This document shows, in pieces, positions 28,741 through 40,593 of a stretch of DNA of 64,000 nt; position 1 is the first letter of the stretch, and every line of letters begins with the position of its first letter. The DNA comes from Prillingera fragicola (lineage: Eukaryota > Basidiomycota > Tremellomycetes > Trichosporonales > Trichosporonaceae): contig BEDY01000011.1 in assembly GCA_002335605.1 (NCBI GenBank), forward strand, positions 591,673-655,672, in the 5' to 3' direction. Under the pieces are notes generated by a model that was not told the origin of the DNA, ran no database searches, and saw only the letters and a program-made list of their open reading frames with translations. The position numbers were made by a program, and so were the translations under genes.

Positions 28741-31075
28741 GGTTGGGTGATATAGATGGGTAAGAAACGTAAAGTGGCAGTAGTGGTGTAGTGGGTTGTG
28801 GTAGTGCTCAAAGACTGATTGGTAGCTTGTATGAGACTGGGAGTCGTGTAGTAAGGTGCTGGGAACTGTTGATGAGGGGCAGAGAGTGCATCGGGGGGCT
28901 GTATATATGTATTCCACCATCTCATGGCCCCACCATGATCGTGAGACTACAATCCTTCGTTGTGCGCGGTGGTGCGCGGACATGCACGGGCTCATCTCAC
29001 TTGCTTTACGCGCTACCCTTGCCATCACCACTAACTGCCACGTGCAGTTGAAAGGTACGGCAGCCACCAGTCCTGGGCCGCGGCCGACGGCCGTTGAACG
29101 AAAAGGATGAGGTAAGACGAATTTCGGCGCTGGCTCGACGGGCTCAGGGCAGTCAAGCACAGAGGCGGGTCAGGGGGTGGGGCTGCTGAGCTGCCGCCGG
29201 TAATGGCTCGTTCAAAGATCTCTCGAGATGAGCAGATGAGAATAGAACGCTTGGCCTGGTGCAGGTGACCACAACGACTGCAAAGGTACAATAAGTCCCA
29301 CCTTGCTGTTCCGAAGCCTGCGCGGGCGTAAGAGGCAAAGGTAGGAATCTTAAGCAGCGGCAGGCCTGAGTTTGGCGTTATGCTTTGCAGGCTCGGTCCG
29401 GTCGTTACCATCCAGGTAGCCAATGGAAGGTGCTTACGAGCAGCTAAACCCACTTTAACTGTACTCTGACATCGTACTAGACTGTGCCGAAGTCTCCAGG
29501 CGACCATCAGATCCAATGGCCGTTCCTCGGGTGACCAGTCAACAGGCAGAGGACGGCATCCTCTTCGGCAGTCCGGCATGAAATTGGCATCTGTTTTCCC
29601 ACGATGCTGCCACTTCGCACCGTGGTAGGAAGACAGTCAGCGAGTACGAGGTCCTCAACTCCAGAACACTTCCCGAAGGCGCCACGAGGATCTGCAGAGA
29701 GGTACCAACGACCAGCAGCAGATAGAGGAGTGACGAGTGCTTTGGGAGCCCACTTGATGTTGCTCCTTTTCGCTTATCTTGTTCGGCACATGCGTCCCGA
29801 GTCTGATTCGATTCTACACCTTGCATTCATCATTGAAAACAAGCTATTGAAGGCGAGCAAAGACATGAGGAGAGACAACGCGGGGTCTCCACGGTGTGGA
29901 GGCGCAAAATACACACGGCCGCCAATTTCCCCGGACAGTTTCGGGCGAGTCCAGGGTTGGGTTGGGTGGTTGTAAAACGAGTTACACAACGTTCCCGACA
30001 CCTGACGTAGCAAGCTCAGTTAAAGTTCTGGTGGGCAAGAAGGCCGTGGGAGACCGCGTAGCGGGGTAGATGTAGGGAGGACGTTGCCGATGGCGACTAC
30101 AGTGCCGTCATCGGTGTTGTTCACCGGCACACTTGAACATTTCCGGATCAGACTCGGAGGCCCCGTGCAGGGCATATGTACATTGGTGTGCTGGGCAGAG
30201 CTCCGGGCAAAGTGCGAGTGAGCGTGTTGCTGCTTGCAGGCATTGCTCTACGTCTGTGGCTGGCAGAGATTATATGCGAAGGGACACAGGGCTAAGAGAT
30301 GTGATCAACAGGGATACATTGGCTGACAGATCTCCTTGGCCCTGATCAGCGCAGGCCCAAACACGCATTGATGGTCGCTCTGCTTGCCTGACCCCTCGGC
30401 ATCGTCTCGACGTCGTTGGTTGCTTGGGAAACTACAGGACAGGCAGGACGCCGTATAGGTGGCAAAAAAATCGTGCTCGCACGCTGAGTCGAACAGCGGT
30501 CGGGTCAGATTGTCGCGAAACCGCAAGGGAAACCACAACGACCAATGATAACCACCTACACTATACGAGCTTTTGCTAAAAACGTGGCTGCTTTCATTTT
30601 GACTATCGCCAACTATGACTGTCATTTTGTCCAGCATTTCCAACCTCGTTCTCTTGAAGGCCTCGTTGGCATTGAGCCGCCCGCCTCATCTTTACCCCGT
30701 TCTTGGTAGCACTGTGCGCAGCTGCGGTCTCCAACTACTAGCAGAATGCAATGCCGAGACTGCCCCAGAATACACCGATCTCCGCCGGACGGTGTATCAT
30801 CGCACCGAATTTTGTGGTGGTATTGCCGGATCAACGTCATCCGAGGCTCTGTTTCTGTACTCCGAGCGAAAGTACCACCTACCTACTCCATGCGTTGTCA
30901 TGCTGATTCTGGCCCAGTGCCCACCAAATCAGCCATGGATTCTGTAGGGCTGAGTGATCTTGACGGACGGCGGGCGGCTTTGATCCGAGGTTGAGTCCAT
31001 AAGTGTCGAAGTGGTATGCGTCCTTAGTCTTGCTCATTGTTGTTCATCGATCTTACTCACTGCTTAGCTTGCATT
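28741..31075. other. 2.3 kb divergent intergenic region
   Basis: Lies between outward-facing genes. A TATATAT run at 28912-28918 is 172 bp upstream of the MFS start. No coding region, tRNA-like fold or repeat array was recognised. Confidence 0.45.
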
Positions 31076-32806
31076 ATGGCCCAAGTCGACACTCTCATCA
31101 TTGGCGCAGGTGCTGGTGGCATCGCAACCGCCCACACTTTGAAGCACAAACTTGGCCAGAACAGCTTTGTTGTCGTCGAAAGGTCTGGTGCTGTTGGTGG
31201 CACCTGGAGCGAGGAGATCAATAATTATCCAGGTGAGTACAGCTTGCGCTGCTCCACTAACGGAACAGGCTGCAGCGTGGACATTCCTTCGCACTTTTAC
31301 TCGTTCTCATGGAATCCCAAGGCCGACTGGTCGCACACTTATTGCCGCCACCCCGAGCTCAGCGCGTACATGAACTCGACAGTCGACAAGTTTGGATTGC
31401 GCCAGCACTTGCGTCTCAGCACAGAGCTCGTATCTGCCGAGTGGACCACCAAGTCGTTTGCCGATGCCGGCGCCGTCGACAGCAGCGTGGGCTTTTGGCG
31501 CGTAACGCTGCGCAACGTCGTGACTGGCGCCGAGGAGGAGATCACTGCGCGCATCGTTGTCTCGTGTGTCGGCGCCCTCAGCACCCCCAAGGACATCACT
31601 ATCGATGGAATTGACAAATACCAAGGCAAATACTGGCACTCTGCTCAATGGGACACCAGCTATGACTGGAAGGGCAAGCGCATTGCCATTGTCGGTAACG
31701 GGTGCTCGGCTACCCAGGTTGTGCCGGACATGCTCGCAGATGGCGTCGGTAGCCTCGTGCAGTTTGGACAGTCGCGACACTGGTACATGGTGAGTTTCAA
31801 CGCTCACTATCATTGCTGACCTCAGCCTCGCTCAGACCCACCTATTACCCCCTTGCAACAAGCCCTCTTCGCCCACATTCCCTTGTACCGCCGTCTCCAC
31901 CGCTTGTGGCTCTACTACAAGATCGACTCGGAATCGATCACGATGGAGACTACGGAGCGGGCCCAGCCATACATTCAGCGCATGGTCAAGTACTCGAAAG
32001 ATCACATTCGCGCCACAGCACCCTCCGATGTCGCCGAGTCCCTCATTCCTCTCGACCAGCACGGGTGCAAACGTCGTGTGCTGGACGGCACCTCCAAGGG
32101 ATCCTATCTCGCTGCCCTCCACAACCCCGACCTGACAGTCACCGGCCGAGCAGTTGCAGTCGATGAGACGGGTGTGATCGACTCTGATGGCAAGCACTTT
32201 GACGCCGACGCGATTGTCTTTTGCACAGGCTACAAGGCTTCCGAGCCGCTCGTACCCATGCGAATTGTAGGCTCGGGGGGCACTGTCCTCGCCGACCTCT
32301 GGGCCAAGGACCACGGCGCCCATACGTTCCACGGCTCCGTTCCCGGCTTCCCCAACTTTGGTATTGTCTTTGGTCCCAACTCGGTACCCTCCAACAACTC
32401 GTGTATCTACAAGATCGAGTGCGACGTCGAACACCTTGAGCGTGTCCTCTTCCGTCCGGTTCTTGTGGAAAAGTCGTGCTCCGCCATCGAGCCGCACCCT
32501 GCAGTCGCAGCGGCGTGGGTCGAGAGCCTGCGTGACCGCCTTACTCGTATGGTGTGGCACACTGGGTGCGTAAACTGGTACAGGAACAAGCACGGCGTCA
32601 ACACAACAGCCTACCCAGCCTGTGGCCTCGAGTACCGTCGCGCGCGCCTCGTCACTCCCATGACGGCCTACGCGGTCCATGGCAAGACGAGCAACTGGGA
32701 GTTGTATCGCTGCCTCGATATTGTGACATACTGGCCTTGGGCCTTGTTCTGGGCTCTGCTGTGCGTGCTCGGTGATGCAGCCCAGAAGGCGTACCCGGTG
32801 TTTTAG
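31076..32806 (+). CDS. Flavin monooxygenase, Baeyer-Villiger-like
   Basis: Exons 31076..31232, 31269..31789 and 31826..32806 give 552 residues. FAD-binding GAGAGG is at 10-15, followed by GGTWSEEINNYPG. YQGKYWHSAQW (170-180) matches the Baeyer-Villiger fingerprint FxGxxxHxxxW except for Tyr in the first place. GNGCSA near 200 is the NADPH site. The C-terminal part has a hydrophobic, Trp-rich stretch (WPWALFWALLCVLG), again suggesting membrane contact, as in the enzyme at 5851. The substrate is unknown. The Zn2Cys6 regulator gene starts 487 bp downstream on the same strand. Confidence 0.88.
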
Positions 32807-33293
32807 AGTGGTAAGGTAGTTTGTGGCCTCGGCGGAGCACCGGAGCTTCGCCCGGCTATCAAGTTGTAATGAGCAATGGACGTTCTGTCGCCGAAACTGC
32901 CCTGCCACTTCCAAGACTTTCAGGCTCTTGAGCATTTAGAAGGAGGCCCTTATACTGGTCTTAGTCCCGGCTACATGTGCATGCACGAATGTGCTGCCTC
33001 GGGTACTGGACCAGCTTGGGCTTTGGTTGTACACGAAACGAAACGTATGATGTGTGACTAAACTGCTAAACTCTGGGCCAATTCTGTGGGCTGTCGGATC
33101 ATGGTCATCCGAACCTCCTTCATCTGCGGAGTTGCTGAGCGGGCCAGCGCGGCTCGCGACGGATGACTCTTGCGCTCGAGTAGGTAGCCATGTCCAGCAA
33201 CGTTGCTTTCATTGCATCCAGTGCTCCATATAGTCTTGCTTGGATAGTTTGTTGTGAGGTTCTCTTCTTCGCTCGCCTCCGAGTGCGTCCACC
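32807..33293. other. Intergenic between flavin monooxygenase and regulator genes
   Basis: 487 bp; probable terminator of the first and promoter of the second. No other feature recognised. Confidence 0.45.
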
Positions 33294-35880
33294 ATGGACT
33301 CTGGAGGATCCACCCCACCCCGTGGGCGAGAGAAGAAGCGCCGAGTCCAGGCTGCATGCGAGGCTTGTCGTGAGTAGCTCAACAACTACTGCTCGCCCAC
33401 CACGGACACTCACTGATCTTCAGGGACACGCAAGCTTGCTTGTGACGCGCAGAACCCATGCTCTCGGTGTGCTCATGATCAACGGCCGTGCGAGTATGTC
33501 GAACGGCGGCCGCGGGAAGTGCTCTCCAAGGCGCGGGTACAGGAGCTCGAGGATGTGTGAGTATTGATCGTAGCGCGGCGCCTGACGAAGACAGAATCCG
33601 ATTGCAGAGTGAGATGTGGGACGCTGTAATGCCAGAGTATCCGATGCGCATGGCACGCGCAGTGGCCGAGGGATGTGGAGTTGGAGTTGCTGCAGCGCAG
33701 GCGCGCCAGGTGCTCGCGGAGAAGACGGTTTGTCTCTCAATCGCACGAAGTTTCTTACGTCCCAGCCAAGTACCGCTGCCAATATACTCATTGAATCGCC
33801 CACTATACCAGTGGCAGTATCCCTGGCCAAACCCTTCAACGGGCTGGGTACCACCATTGAGGCGTCGTCTATCGACCTCTCGCGGCCCCCGTCCTTCACC
33901 GATCTTGGGCGGCCTCCGCAGACACCATTTGAAGAGCCTGGAGGTTATGAGTGGAGTGAGGATGGGCACCCGGATACAACTACCCTGCATCCAGCCGCCG
34001 ACGCGCACCGAGCCGCCTCTTATCTCGGCCTGTCTTCTGGTGCCACCTTTTTGCGGGCCGTCCAACGTCTTGCCGCCCAAGGCGACGAAGGTCTATTGCG
34101 AGCATATGATGAAGGGACAGTAGAGATCGGCCACGAACTCAAGCTGAGCACCGCGCTGGCCCCTCTAGGCGCCGCGCCCCTCATTGGCATCCCGCAGAGC
34201 CGCGTAGACGAACGCCAAGCGAACCTGCCCCGCTGGTCTGACATCAAAGGCCATGTTGACAGCTTTTTCAAGCAATTCCGTGAGCTTGCTAGTCCTCACA
34301 GTTGTGACTAATCCACAGACCGCAACCTTACGCTTGTGCACGAACCAACCATTCGCGCGCAGCTTACGGGAGCGATTCCCTTCCCTTCCAAGCCCGGCTC
34401 GGCCATGCTCGTCCACATGATCGTGGCTATGGGTGCGTTCGAGTCAGCAACCAACGACACCCAGGCTGGTCACAGCTATTTCCTCGAAGCTCGCCGCGAG
34501 CTCCAACGCGACATGTTTGGAAAGGGCAGCTTGCCGCTCGTACAGGGGTTAGCCATCATGTCAAACTATCTGCGTGAGTTGAAGCTATGTTTGGGCAGAG
34601 GCTGACGGCAGAACACGGCAACCATCCCGAGGACGGATACATGTGTCTGGGCTGGGCATGTCGCATGGCGCTTGCGATTGGGCTGCACATTGAACCGCGC
34701 GGAGACGCGATGTCTCCGCTCGAGAAGGAGATTCGGATACGGACCTGGTGGAGCCTCATCGCAATGGAAGCAGGCTGCTCAGTGAGTCGCCTCTACCTGT
34801 GCTCGTTCCCCTGTCGCTAACGGCGCAAGATCACCTTTGGCCGACCACCTGCCTTTTCTGCCGCAACAATCGGGTCTCTCCCCCTCCCCCTGAATATTGA
34901 CGACGACGACTTGACCGTCTCGAGCACGACAACCCCGCCGTCCACAGAGGCCATTACGCTTCACACGGCGCTTATCCTGCAAGCACTGCTGGCCAAGGCA
35001 ACGTCTGCCGTTCAGGACCACCTAGCTGCGCGCGCACATACTCCGCCCGACGCTCACGAGCTGCGGGTACTCGAGCGCCATGTGACCGAGGCGTGGGAGG
35101 CGACGCCAAAGGCTTGGAGGGATTGGAGAAAGGGAGAGTGTATGTATCACCGGGCAATCCAGTATTGGCGCGTCAACGACTTTCGGGCGCTGCTCTATCG
35201 ACCTCTCCTGCTGGCTGCGGCGTGGGATGGCAAGTCGGCTGCAGAACTGGGTGGCGAGGAGCGCGAGGCGATCGAGTGAGTCCATCCCGTCCTGGTGACA
35301 TGGCTGACATGTACGCAGCACCTGCCGTGCCCTGGCTCTGGACAATCTACAAGACATCACGGCCTTTGTCGCACAGGCAGAGCATTGCCGCGCCACAGAA
35401 TGGTACAGCATGTTCTTTGCTTTCCAGTCATCCCTCACCCTCCTCCTCGCTCTGGTGTGGGAGCCGTCACATGCCAATGCAGCCGAGTGGCGCGGTGCAG
35501 TCGGCGCGACAGCCAGCTGGTTTAGGCAAGTCAAGACGATGCGCCGCACGGGATTGTCGTATGCTTCGGCTATTGAACGCGTCTTGGAGCTTGCTGCCGT
35601 GGCGAGGACCAAGAGGACGCGGTCACCAAAGGCATTGCTGGCGACGCACCACGCGCTGAACCCGCACACCCAAATTCTTGGGCCAGTCGAAGAGGACGGG
35701 GCGGCGGTGGGGTGTGCTGACGGCATGCCTGTCGAGTTTGCTGCCGACCCCATGGATCTGCAGCGCTACTGGAGCGAGATTTGGGGGGATGCGGCCAGTG
35801 ATCTTGGGTTTAGTCCGTTCATGATGGATATGGATGGGTGGGAGATGGTCAACGAAGGGCAGTATCAGTGTGTGTTGTAA
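33294..35880 (+). CDS. Zn2Cys6 fungal transcription factor
   Basis: Eight exons: 33294..33369, 33424..33556, 33595..33727, 33766..34279, 34319..34573, 34612..34781, 34830..35275 and 35319..35880, total 762 residues. The zinc cluster has Cys at 22, 25, 32, 38, 41 and 48 with spacing C-x2-C-x6-C-x5-C-x2-C-x6-C, preceded by a basic GREKKRR. The middle carries the fungal-specific transcription factor domain, with HPEDGYMCLGWACRMALAIGLH and ITFGRPPA after EIRIRTWWSL. It should bind CGG-containing sites in the nucleus and regulate metabolic genes; the neighbouring monooxygenase is a candidate target by position only. Intron 3 uses a weak donor, GTTTGT, needed to move from the first frame to the conserved one; this join is the least certain. 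ATG has a good ACCATGG context. Confidence 0.87.
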
Positions 35881-36080
35881 CATATGTATTAGCTTGTTTG
35901 TTAGTGGCAGAGGCAGAGTGGGTCGTGACATGCATTACCTACAGACTATCGTGGGACATAATGTACAACGCGTCGTATCCAAAGTGCGAGGTATAAGCAT
36001 ATGCTACTCTGTTATTCTTCTCTGGCCTTGGTGATTGTATCCTTGGTTGTCAACATCGCCCCTCTCTCATCAGCTCACCT

Positions 36081-37304
36081 CTACGAGAATGGATGCAGAA
36101 ACGCCGACCCAGACGCACTGTCCTGGTTCCCACTTGGGACAGGCGGTGGCGACGCCGACGCTCGCTGCACAGCGTGGGTACACCTGGGACCCACGGGGAA
36201 CGCGTCCTTGAACGCATTCATAGTCTCCTGGCTCGCGCTCGGGTCGTAAATGGCAAACGTGACGTGCTCAAACCTCCCCTCAAACACTCCACCAGCCATG
36301 AGGTGCCGCTTGAAGAGCGCGGCAATGTCGGCGGGATCGTTGCGGAACACGCCACAGCCCCACGCGCCGAGTACGAGGGTCGTGGCACCCTTGTGAGCGC
36401 ACACAGCCAGGAGGCGCTGTATGCGCGCAGAGAGCAATGCAGGCAGCGAAGCCATGGCCGGTGGGTTCTGCTTGGCCAGCGCGCCCTTGTTGGGAGCCGC
36501 GGCGGTGATCCACGAAACGGGCAAGGCGTCGTTGAGAAGGACATAGTCCTTGCCGCGATACTGGGGCACGCTCGGGGACCAGATCATGCGGTGGCTGTAA
36601 CGACCGTCCATCTTCTTCTGAGCTGCAAAGTGCCGGGTCTGCGCAATGAGGGTCGTGAACAACGCCGTGTGCCTGCAGATATCCTCCTCCTGCGCGCGAG
36701 CACCAGTGAGGTATCCGCCGCCCGGATGCTTGGCAGACGCAAAGTTGAGACCCGTCGGTGCGTGGCCGGCAAAGACGAGACGCTCTGTTGCCTCGGTCGT
36801 CGTTTCAGCCGTCACCTCAAACACAGTGTCGTACCCAGGACTGGGCTTGGACTTGACTTTGGTTAAAATGTCGGCGACCGAGTCCTCGTTGTATGCTCGT
36901 GTGTCGCGGAGGGACGCCGCGAGCATGTCGGCAATGTTGACACGCACCTGGGTCTGCGGCTGGATGTAGTGGCCTTTGTGCACAATGGCCTCGTTCTCCT
37001 CTGCAATCTTGACCAGCGGTCGTCGAGAGGGGTCACCGCGCGGCTTGTGACTGCCTTGCCTGTCGCGTGCCGGGTCGTTGGACTTTGGCTTGGCTGTGTC
37101 GCGACGGCCGTTATCTGAGCTGGGGCGGGATGTGGATGACATTGGATTGGGTCGCGAGTGGGGTTTGGGTGTTCTGAGAGGGGAAGCACTGCGGCTGTCG
37201 CGTAATGGTGGAGGGGATTGAGAAGCGTCGCGCTTGGGAGGTTCTGGTTTTGGTCGTGCCAGTCCCATGTTGCCGGTGCCGAATGAGAGTCGGAGTTGAG
37301 TCAT
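36081..37304 (-). CDS. Microbial-type poly(ADP-ribose) glycohydrolase (TIGR02452/DUF2263)
   Basis: Single exon of 407 residues from ATG 37304; the frame is open further upstream but without a good ATG. Residues 1-95 are disordered and Ser/Pro/Arg-rich. The catalytic domain has the PARG signature GGG-x7-QEE at 195-207 (GGGYLTGARAQEE), with the consecutive glutamates that act in hydrolysis. The family block LGAWGCGVFRNDP is at 312-324. Such enzymes cleave ribose-ribose bonds of poly(ADP-ribose) or remove ADP-ribose from proteins. It lies 333 bp downstream of, and on the same strand as, the macrodomain-sirtuin gene, supporting a role in reversing ADP-ribosylation. The basic N-terminus may direct it to the nucleus. 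Confidence 0.85.
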   Translation of the reverse strand: MTQLRLSFGTGNMGLARPKPEPPKRDASQSPPPLRDSRSASPLRTPKPHSRPNPMSSTSRPSSDNGRRDTAKPKSNDPARDRQGSHKPRGDPSRRPLVKIAEENEAIVHKGHYIQPQTQVRVNIADMLAASLRDTRAYNEDSVADILTKVKSKPSPGYDTVFEVTAETTTEATERLVFAGHAPTGLNFASAKHPGGGYLTGARAQEEDICRHTALFTTLIAQTRHFAAQKKMDGRYSHRMIWSPSVPQYRGKDYVLLNDALPVSWITAAAPNKGALAKQNPPAMASLPALLSARIQRLLAVCAHKGATTLVLGAWGCGVFRNDPADIAALFKRHLMAGGVFEGRFEHVTFAIYDPSASQETMNAFKDAFPVGPRCTHAVQRASASPPPVPSGNQDSASGSAFLHPFS

Positions 37305-37637
37305 GGTGACAAGACGATGACCAGGGAGCAGACTACCAGAGCACGTTGAGTCAAGGGAAGCAGGTGATGAGGAGAGGAGCAGAGTACGTGCAGTAGCTAG
37401 TCGACTCGACCACCCCACAGTGGTGGGTGAGCGCGGAACAGAGAGCGGAACCAAATAGTCTCCACGCGACTGGGTGGCAAAACGCGTCAATGTCTCGGAT
37501 CCGGAAAATCAACACATTGATCAAGAAATGAGAACAGATGACTCTGACAGCGTCAAGCGGCGCATGCATAGTGACCAGAGTCTAGCCGTATACAGCTCTA
37601 CTATCTACGAGATATTCTCTCTAAACGCCCCCAGTCT
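37305..37637. other. Short spacer between the two ADP-ribose genes
   Basis: 333 bp separating the macrodomain-sirtuin stop from the PARG ATG; probably terminator, promoter and leader. No gene seen. Confidence 0.5.
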
Positions 37638-39525
37638 CTATGCCCGAGGGTCCACCACCCTCGGCTTGGCTTCCTTCAAGAAATCACCAGCCGAAGCTCG
37701 AACACCCACAGCCACCTCCCGATCCAACCCGAGGTGCATCTCCGGGTGCGCAACATTGACACGCACCACCCGCAGCACATCTGGATACTGGCTAACAAGG
37801 CGTTCAGAAGGGTACCGCACCACACTGGGCGTGTTGAACCCACACCCGAGCTCCAGCACAAGAACCGTGCCGTCATTCGCCCGAGCGTCGGCAATCATCT
37901 CCTCAATTTGGACTACATACCGCTCCCGCGCGGATATGTAGGGCGTCTCAAGGAACCAGTCCCCACCACGGAGATTGGGGAACACGGCGCCTCCGCACTT
38001 TTCGCAACGTGGGATGAGCTGCTCGGCGAGCTCTGCGGGGACGCGCGGGTTGTGCTTGTCAATGTGCGTCATTGCGCGCTCAATGTATGGCCGGGCGTCA
38101 AAGTACGAGTCGGGCGTGCAGGTCGCGAGACACTGGTAGGTCGCATAGTTGCCTTGCGGGGTGAGGATGCGGTCTGCCTCAAATCCAGACTGGTAGAAGA
38201 GCTGGTCGGCATTCGAGGTCATTACGGTATACGACCGTTTAGACTTTGCGAGGGCGAGCAGATCGGCGTACACTGTGGTCTCGCCCCAGTGAAGTACTGC
38301 GTCGGCGTGTGCAAAGAGAAATCCCCACTTGGTCAGGTCCTGTTTGTCAGCTCTGGCACCGACACTCACACTTACATCAGGAAACTCGGCACCAATGGTG
38401 TCGTACAGCCTGCGCAGGTGGGTCCGCTTTACCAACCCCGGGTACAGTGTCTTGAACAGCTCTTTGCTCGTGTAGTCTAACCCAAGTCCGAGGTCGGACT
38501 GAACCGCATCGGCACTCAGGCCCGCACCGGCGTGAATGATGATTGACCGGGCATCATCAATCCAGTGTTGTACGCCGCGCGGGACGACAGGCGGTCGATA
38601 GATGGTGAGCGGTTGGGAAAGATGGGAAAGGACTTGGGCTGTGGCAGCCGTATAGGCTGCCTCGTCTGCAGGTGTCCAGAGCACAAAGACGACGCGCATC
38701 GCTCGCTCTGGGTGCCCAGCAAACCAGTCGCTTACGGCTTGCACGGCGACTCGTGCTGCTGCGTCGGTCGGGAACGCAAAGACCCCAGTGGATATGCACG
38801 GGAACGCGACTGTTGAGATTCGCTCGTTCTGTCAAGTTAGCGACTGCGAATTATGATTGCTCACTCACCTCTGCAGCCAGGTCCAAACTCCGAACATATG
38901 TCGCATGCAGCAACTCCGTTTCGTGCTCCAGAGGCGGTCGCCTCGTCTCGAGCGCGGGTCCTGCGACATGCACAACTGCTCCACACTGTAGTGCCCCGGC
39001 TCCTGTGATAATCGGTTCAGAAGTCTCGACCGCTTCGATGCCTCGTCCCTCCAGAATGCCATGGCACGCCAGTCGCAGCGACGGTCCCGCCTTGGCGTGG
39101 ATGACGTTGTCGAGACATTGGTGGTTTGGCTGGAAACAACCCAGCATCCGCGTGTTGGCGGGGTTGACAATGGCAAGGTACGGCGAGGCGAGGGCTGTGA
39201 GGTCGCCGCGGAAAAAGGCGACGCTGTGGCTAGCGTCGCTGGCCGGGTCCGCGGGGTGGAAGGGTAGGGCGCCGAGGGGAACGAGTTCGTCGCGGTTACG
39301 CCGTGCTTCATCACGGAGAAGCTCGTCCATGCCCACAGAGACAATGGGGTTGAGGCGCCCTAAGTGATTGGGGTCTCGTACGCACAGGAGCTGGTCGATG
39401 AGCATCCTCTTCTGCGCAGGAGAGTAGCTCGCGAGCTTGGCCATGTCGCTTGGCGGGTGGCCGCGCGTGGAGAGATGTTCCGAGTAGAGCGGTTCGAGAA
39501 TGTTGTCAATGTTAGTGTGTGTCAT
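37638..39525 (-). CDS. Zinc-macrodomain fused to class M sirtuin (SirTM)
   Basis: Exons 39525..38869, 38828..38376 and 38339..37638 give 603 residues. Residues about 95-295 are a macrodomain: GDLT (107-110), NPAN (121-124), a GCFQPNHQCLDN block at 129-140 whose Cys130, His135 and Cys137 fit the Zn site of zinc-containing macrodomains, and AFPCISTGVFAFP (227-239). Residues about 305-595 are a sirtuin: GAGLS (320-324), TSNAD (411-415), PQGNY (431-435) and Cys pairs 440/444 and 482/485 for structural zinc. Gln432 replaces the usual catalytic His, as in SirTM enzymes, which transfer ADP-ribose rather than deacetylate. The macrodomain would remove the mark. The third join removes a 36-nt in-frame intron (GTAAGT to GCTGACAAACAG), so a form with 12 extra residues is possible. 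Confidence 0.87.
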
Positions 39526-40593
39526 TTTGTGAAGGATGAGGAGAGAGTGAGTGAGAGGTAGGAACGTAGCTGTTCATGACAGTAGTGATAAGATTGGAGA
39601 AGTATGTCGAGCTCGTCATCACCCACCACTCGGCTTACAAAGATTCCCAGCTGGCTAGTCCGGCAGAGTCCGATGCAACGGAACCAGATTCTCGCGTGGT
39701 CGAATTTCCTGTTTGGACAAAGTCACGCACGTACGCAGGCAGTCACGCACGGGAGAGGGAACCACCCCTCGTCGCCTACTGCACGTCTGTGGAGGATGCA
39801 GAGAACATGATGAATGGATGATAGCTCGTGCACAGACAAGTTCTGTTTGCGAGAGAACATGGCAGTGAGGAAGGAGTGAGATGCATCGAGAAGCCATCAG
39901 CAGCAGCGGGTGTGTCGTTTCAAGTAGGCGGCCCAGGGGAACTGCAAGGGGGGATTGGCAGTGTTTCACATGAACGCGTCAGAGCAAACAAACACCTGTT
40001 CCCTCAGTCGTAGTCGTCGTATCTCTCTCCTTTCCTGTAACACATGTCTACATTGGCTTGAGCTGTCGCAATAGTGCCAGTTACGAGGGTGCCCGGGACA
40101 GGACCCAATGTACCAAGCAGTGCAGTCACTGCAGACGGGGCATAACAAGCATCGGCATGGGTTTTGTTCGTTTTCAGGCACGGCCCCACTGCCCCTGAGG
40201 CCTGAAGTGTCCTGACGCGTGGTGGAGGGGAGCAGCGGACAGTGCACCCACCCATCACTGTCTCCCTCCGCCTGACATGCTGTTGCCCTTCATCTCACTT
40301 GCCTCATTCTGCAGTGCTCTTGCTAGATTGGCTCGCATGCCCCATACAGTACTTCCACATTCAGTTGGCATCGACGCATCTCCCACATCAAGAGTACTCG
40401 TGTTGCTTGTGTTCAAGGACAAACGGCGGTACGCGGGCGGGAACAAACTGTACCTTGCCTCGACCCTGCGCATCGAGTGCTGCTCAACTCTTGACAACGT
40501 TCATTGCTTGCTCTCCTCTCTTAGCAGCTCTCCTGCCGTGCTACACTTGCTACACTAGACTCTCGACACTCTACACATCAATCACGACTCACC
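39526..40593. other. Divergent intergenic region
   Basis: 1.07 kb between the macrodomain-sirtuin start and the start of the large low-complexity protein. Pyrimidine-rich from about 40490 to 40593. No gene recognised. Confidence 0.45.

Noticed and set aside
36093..36866. 257-codon plus-strand frame over the PARG gene
   Set aside because: Antisense shadow lacking any recognisable domain.
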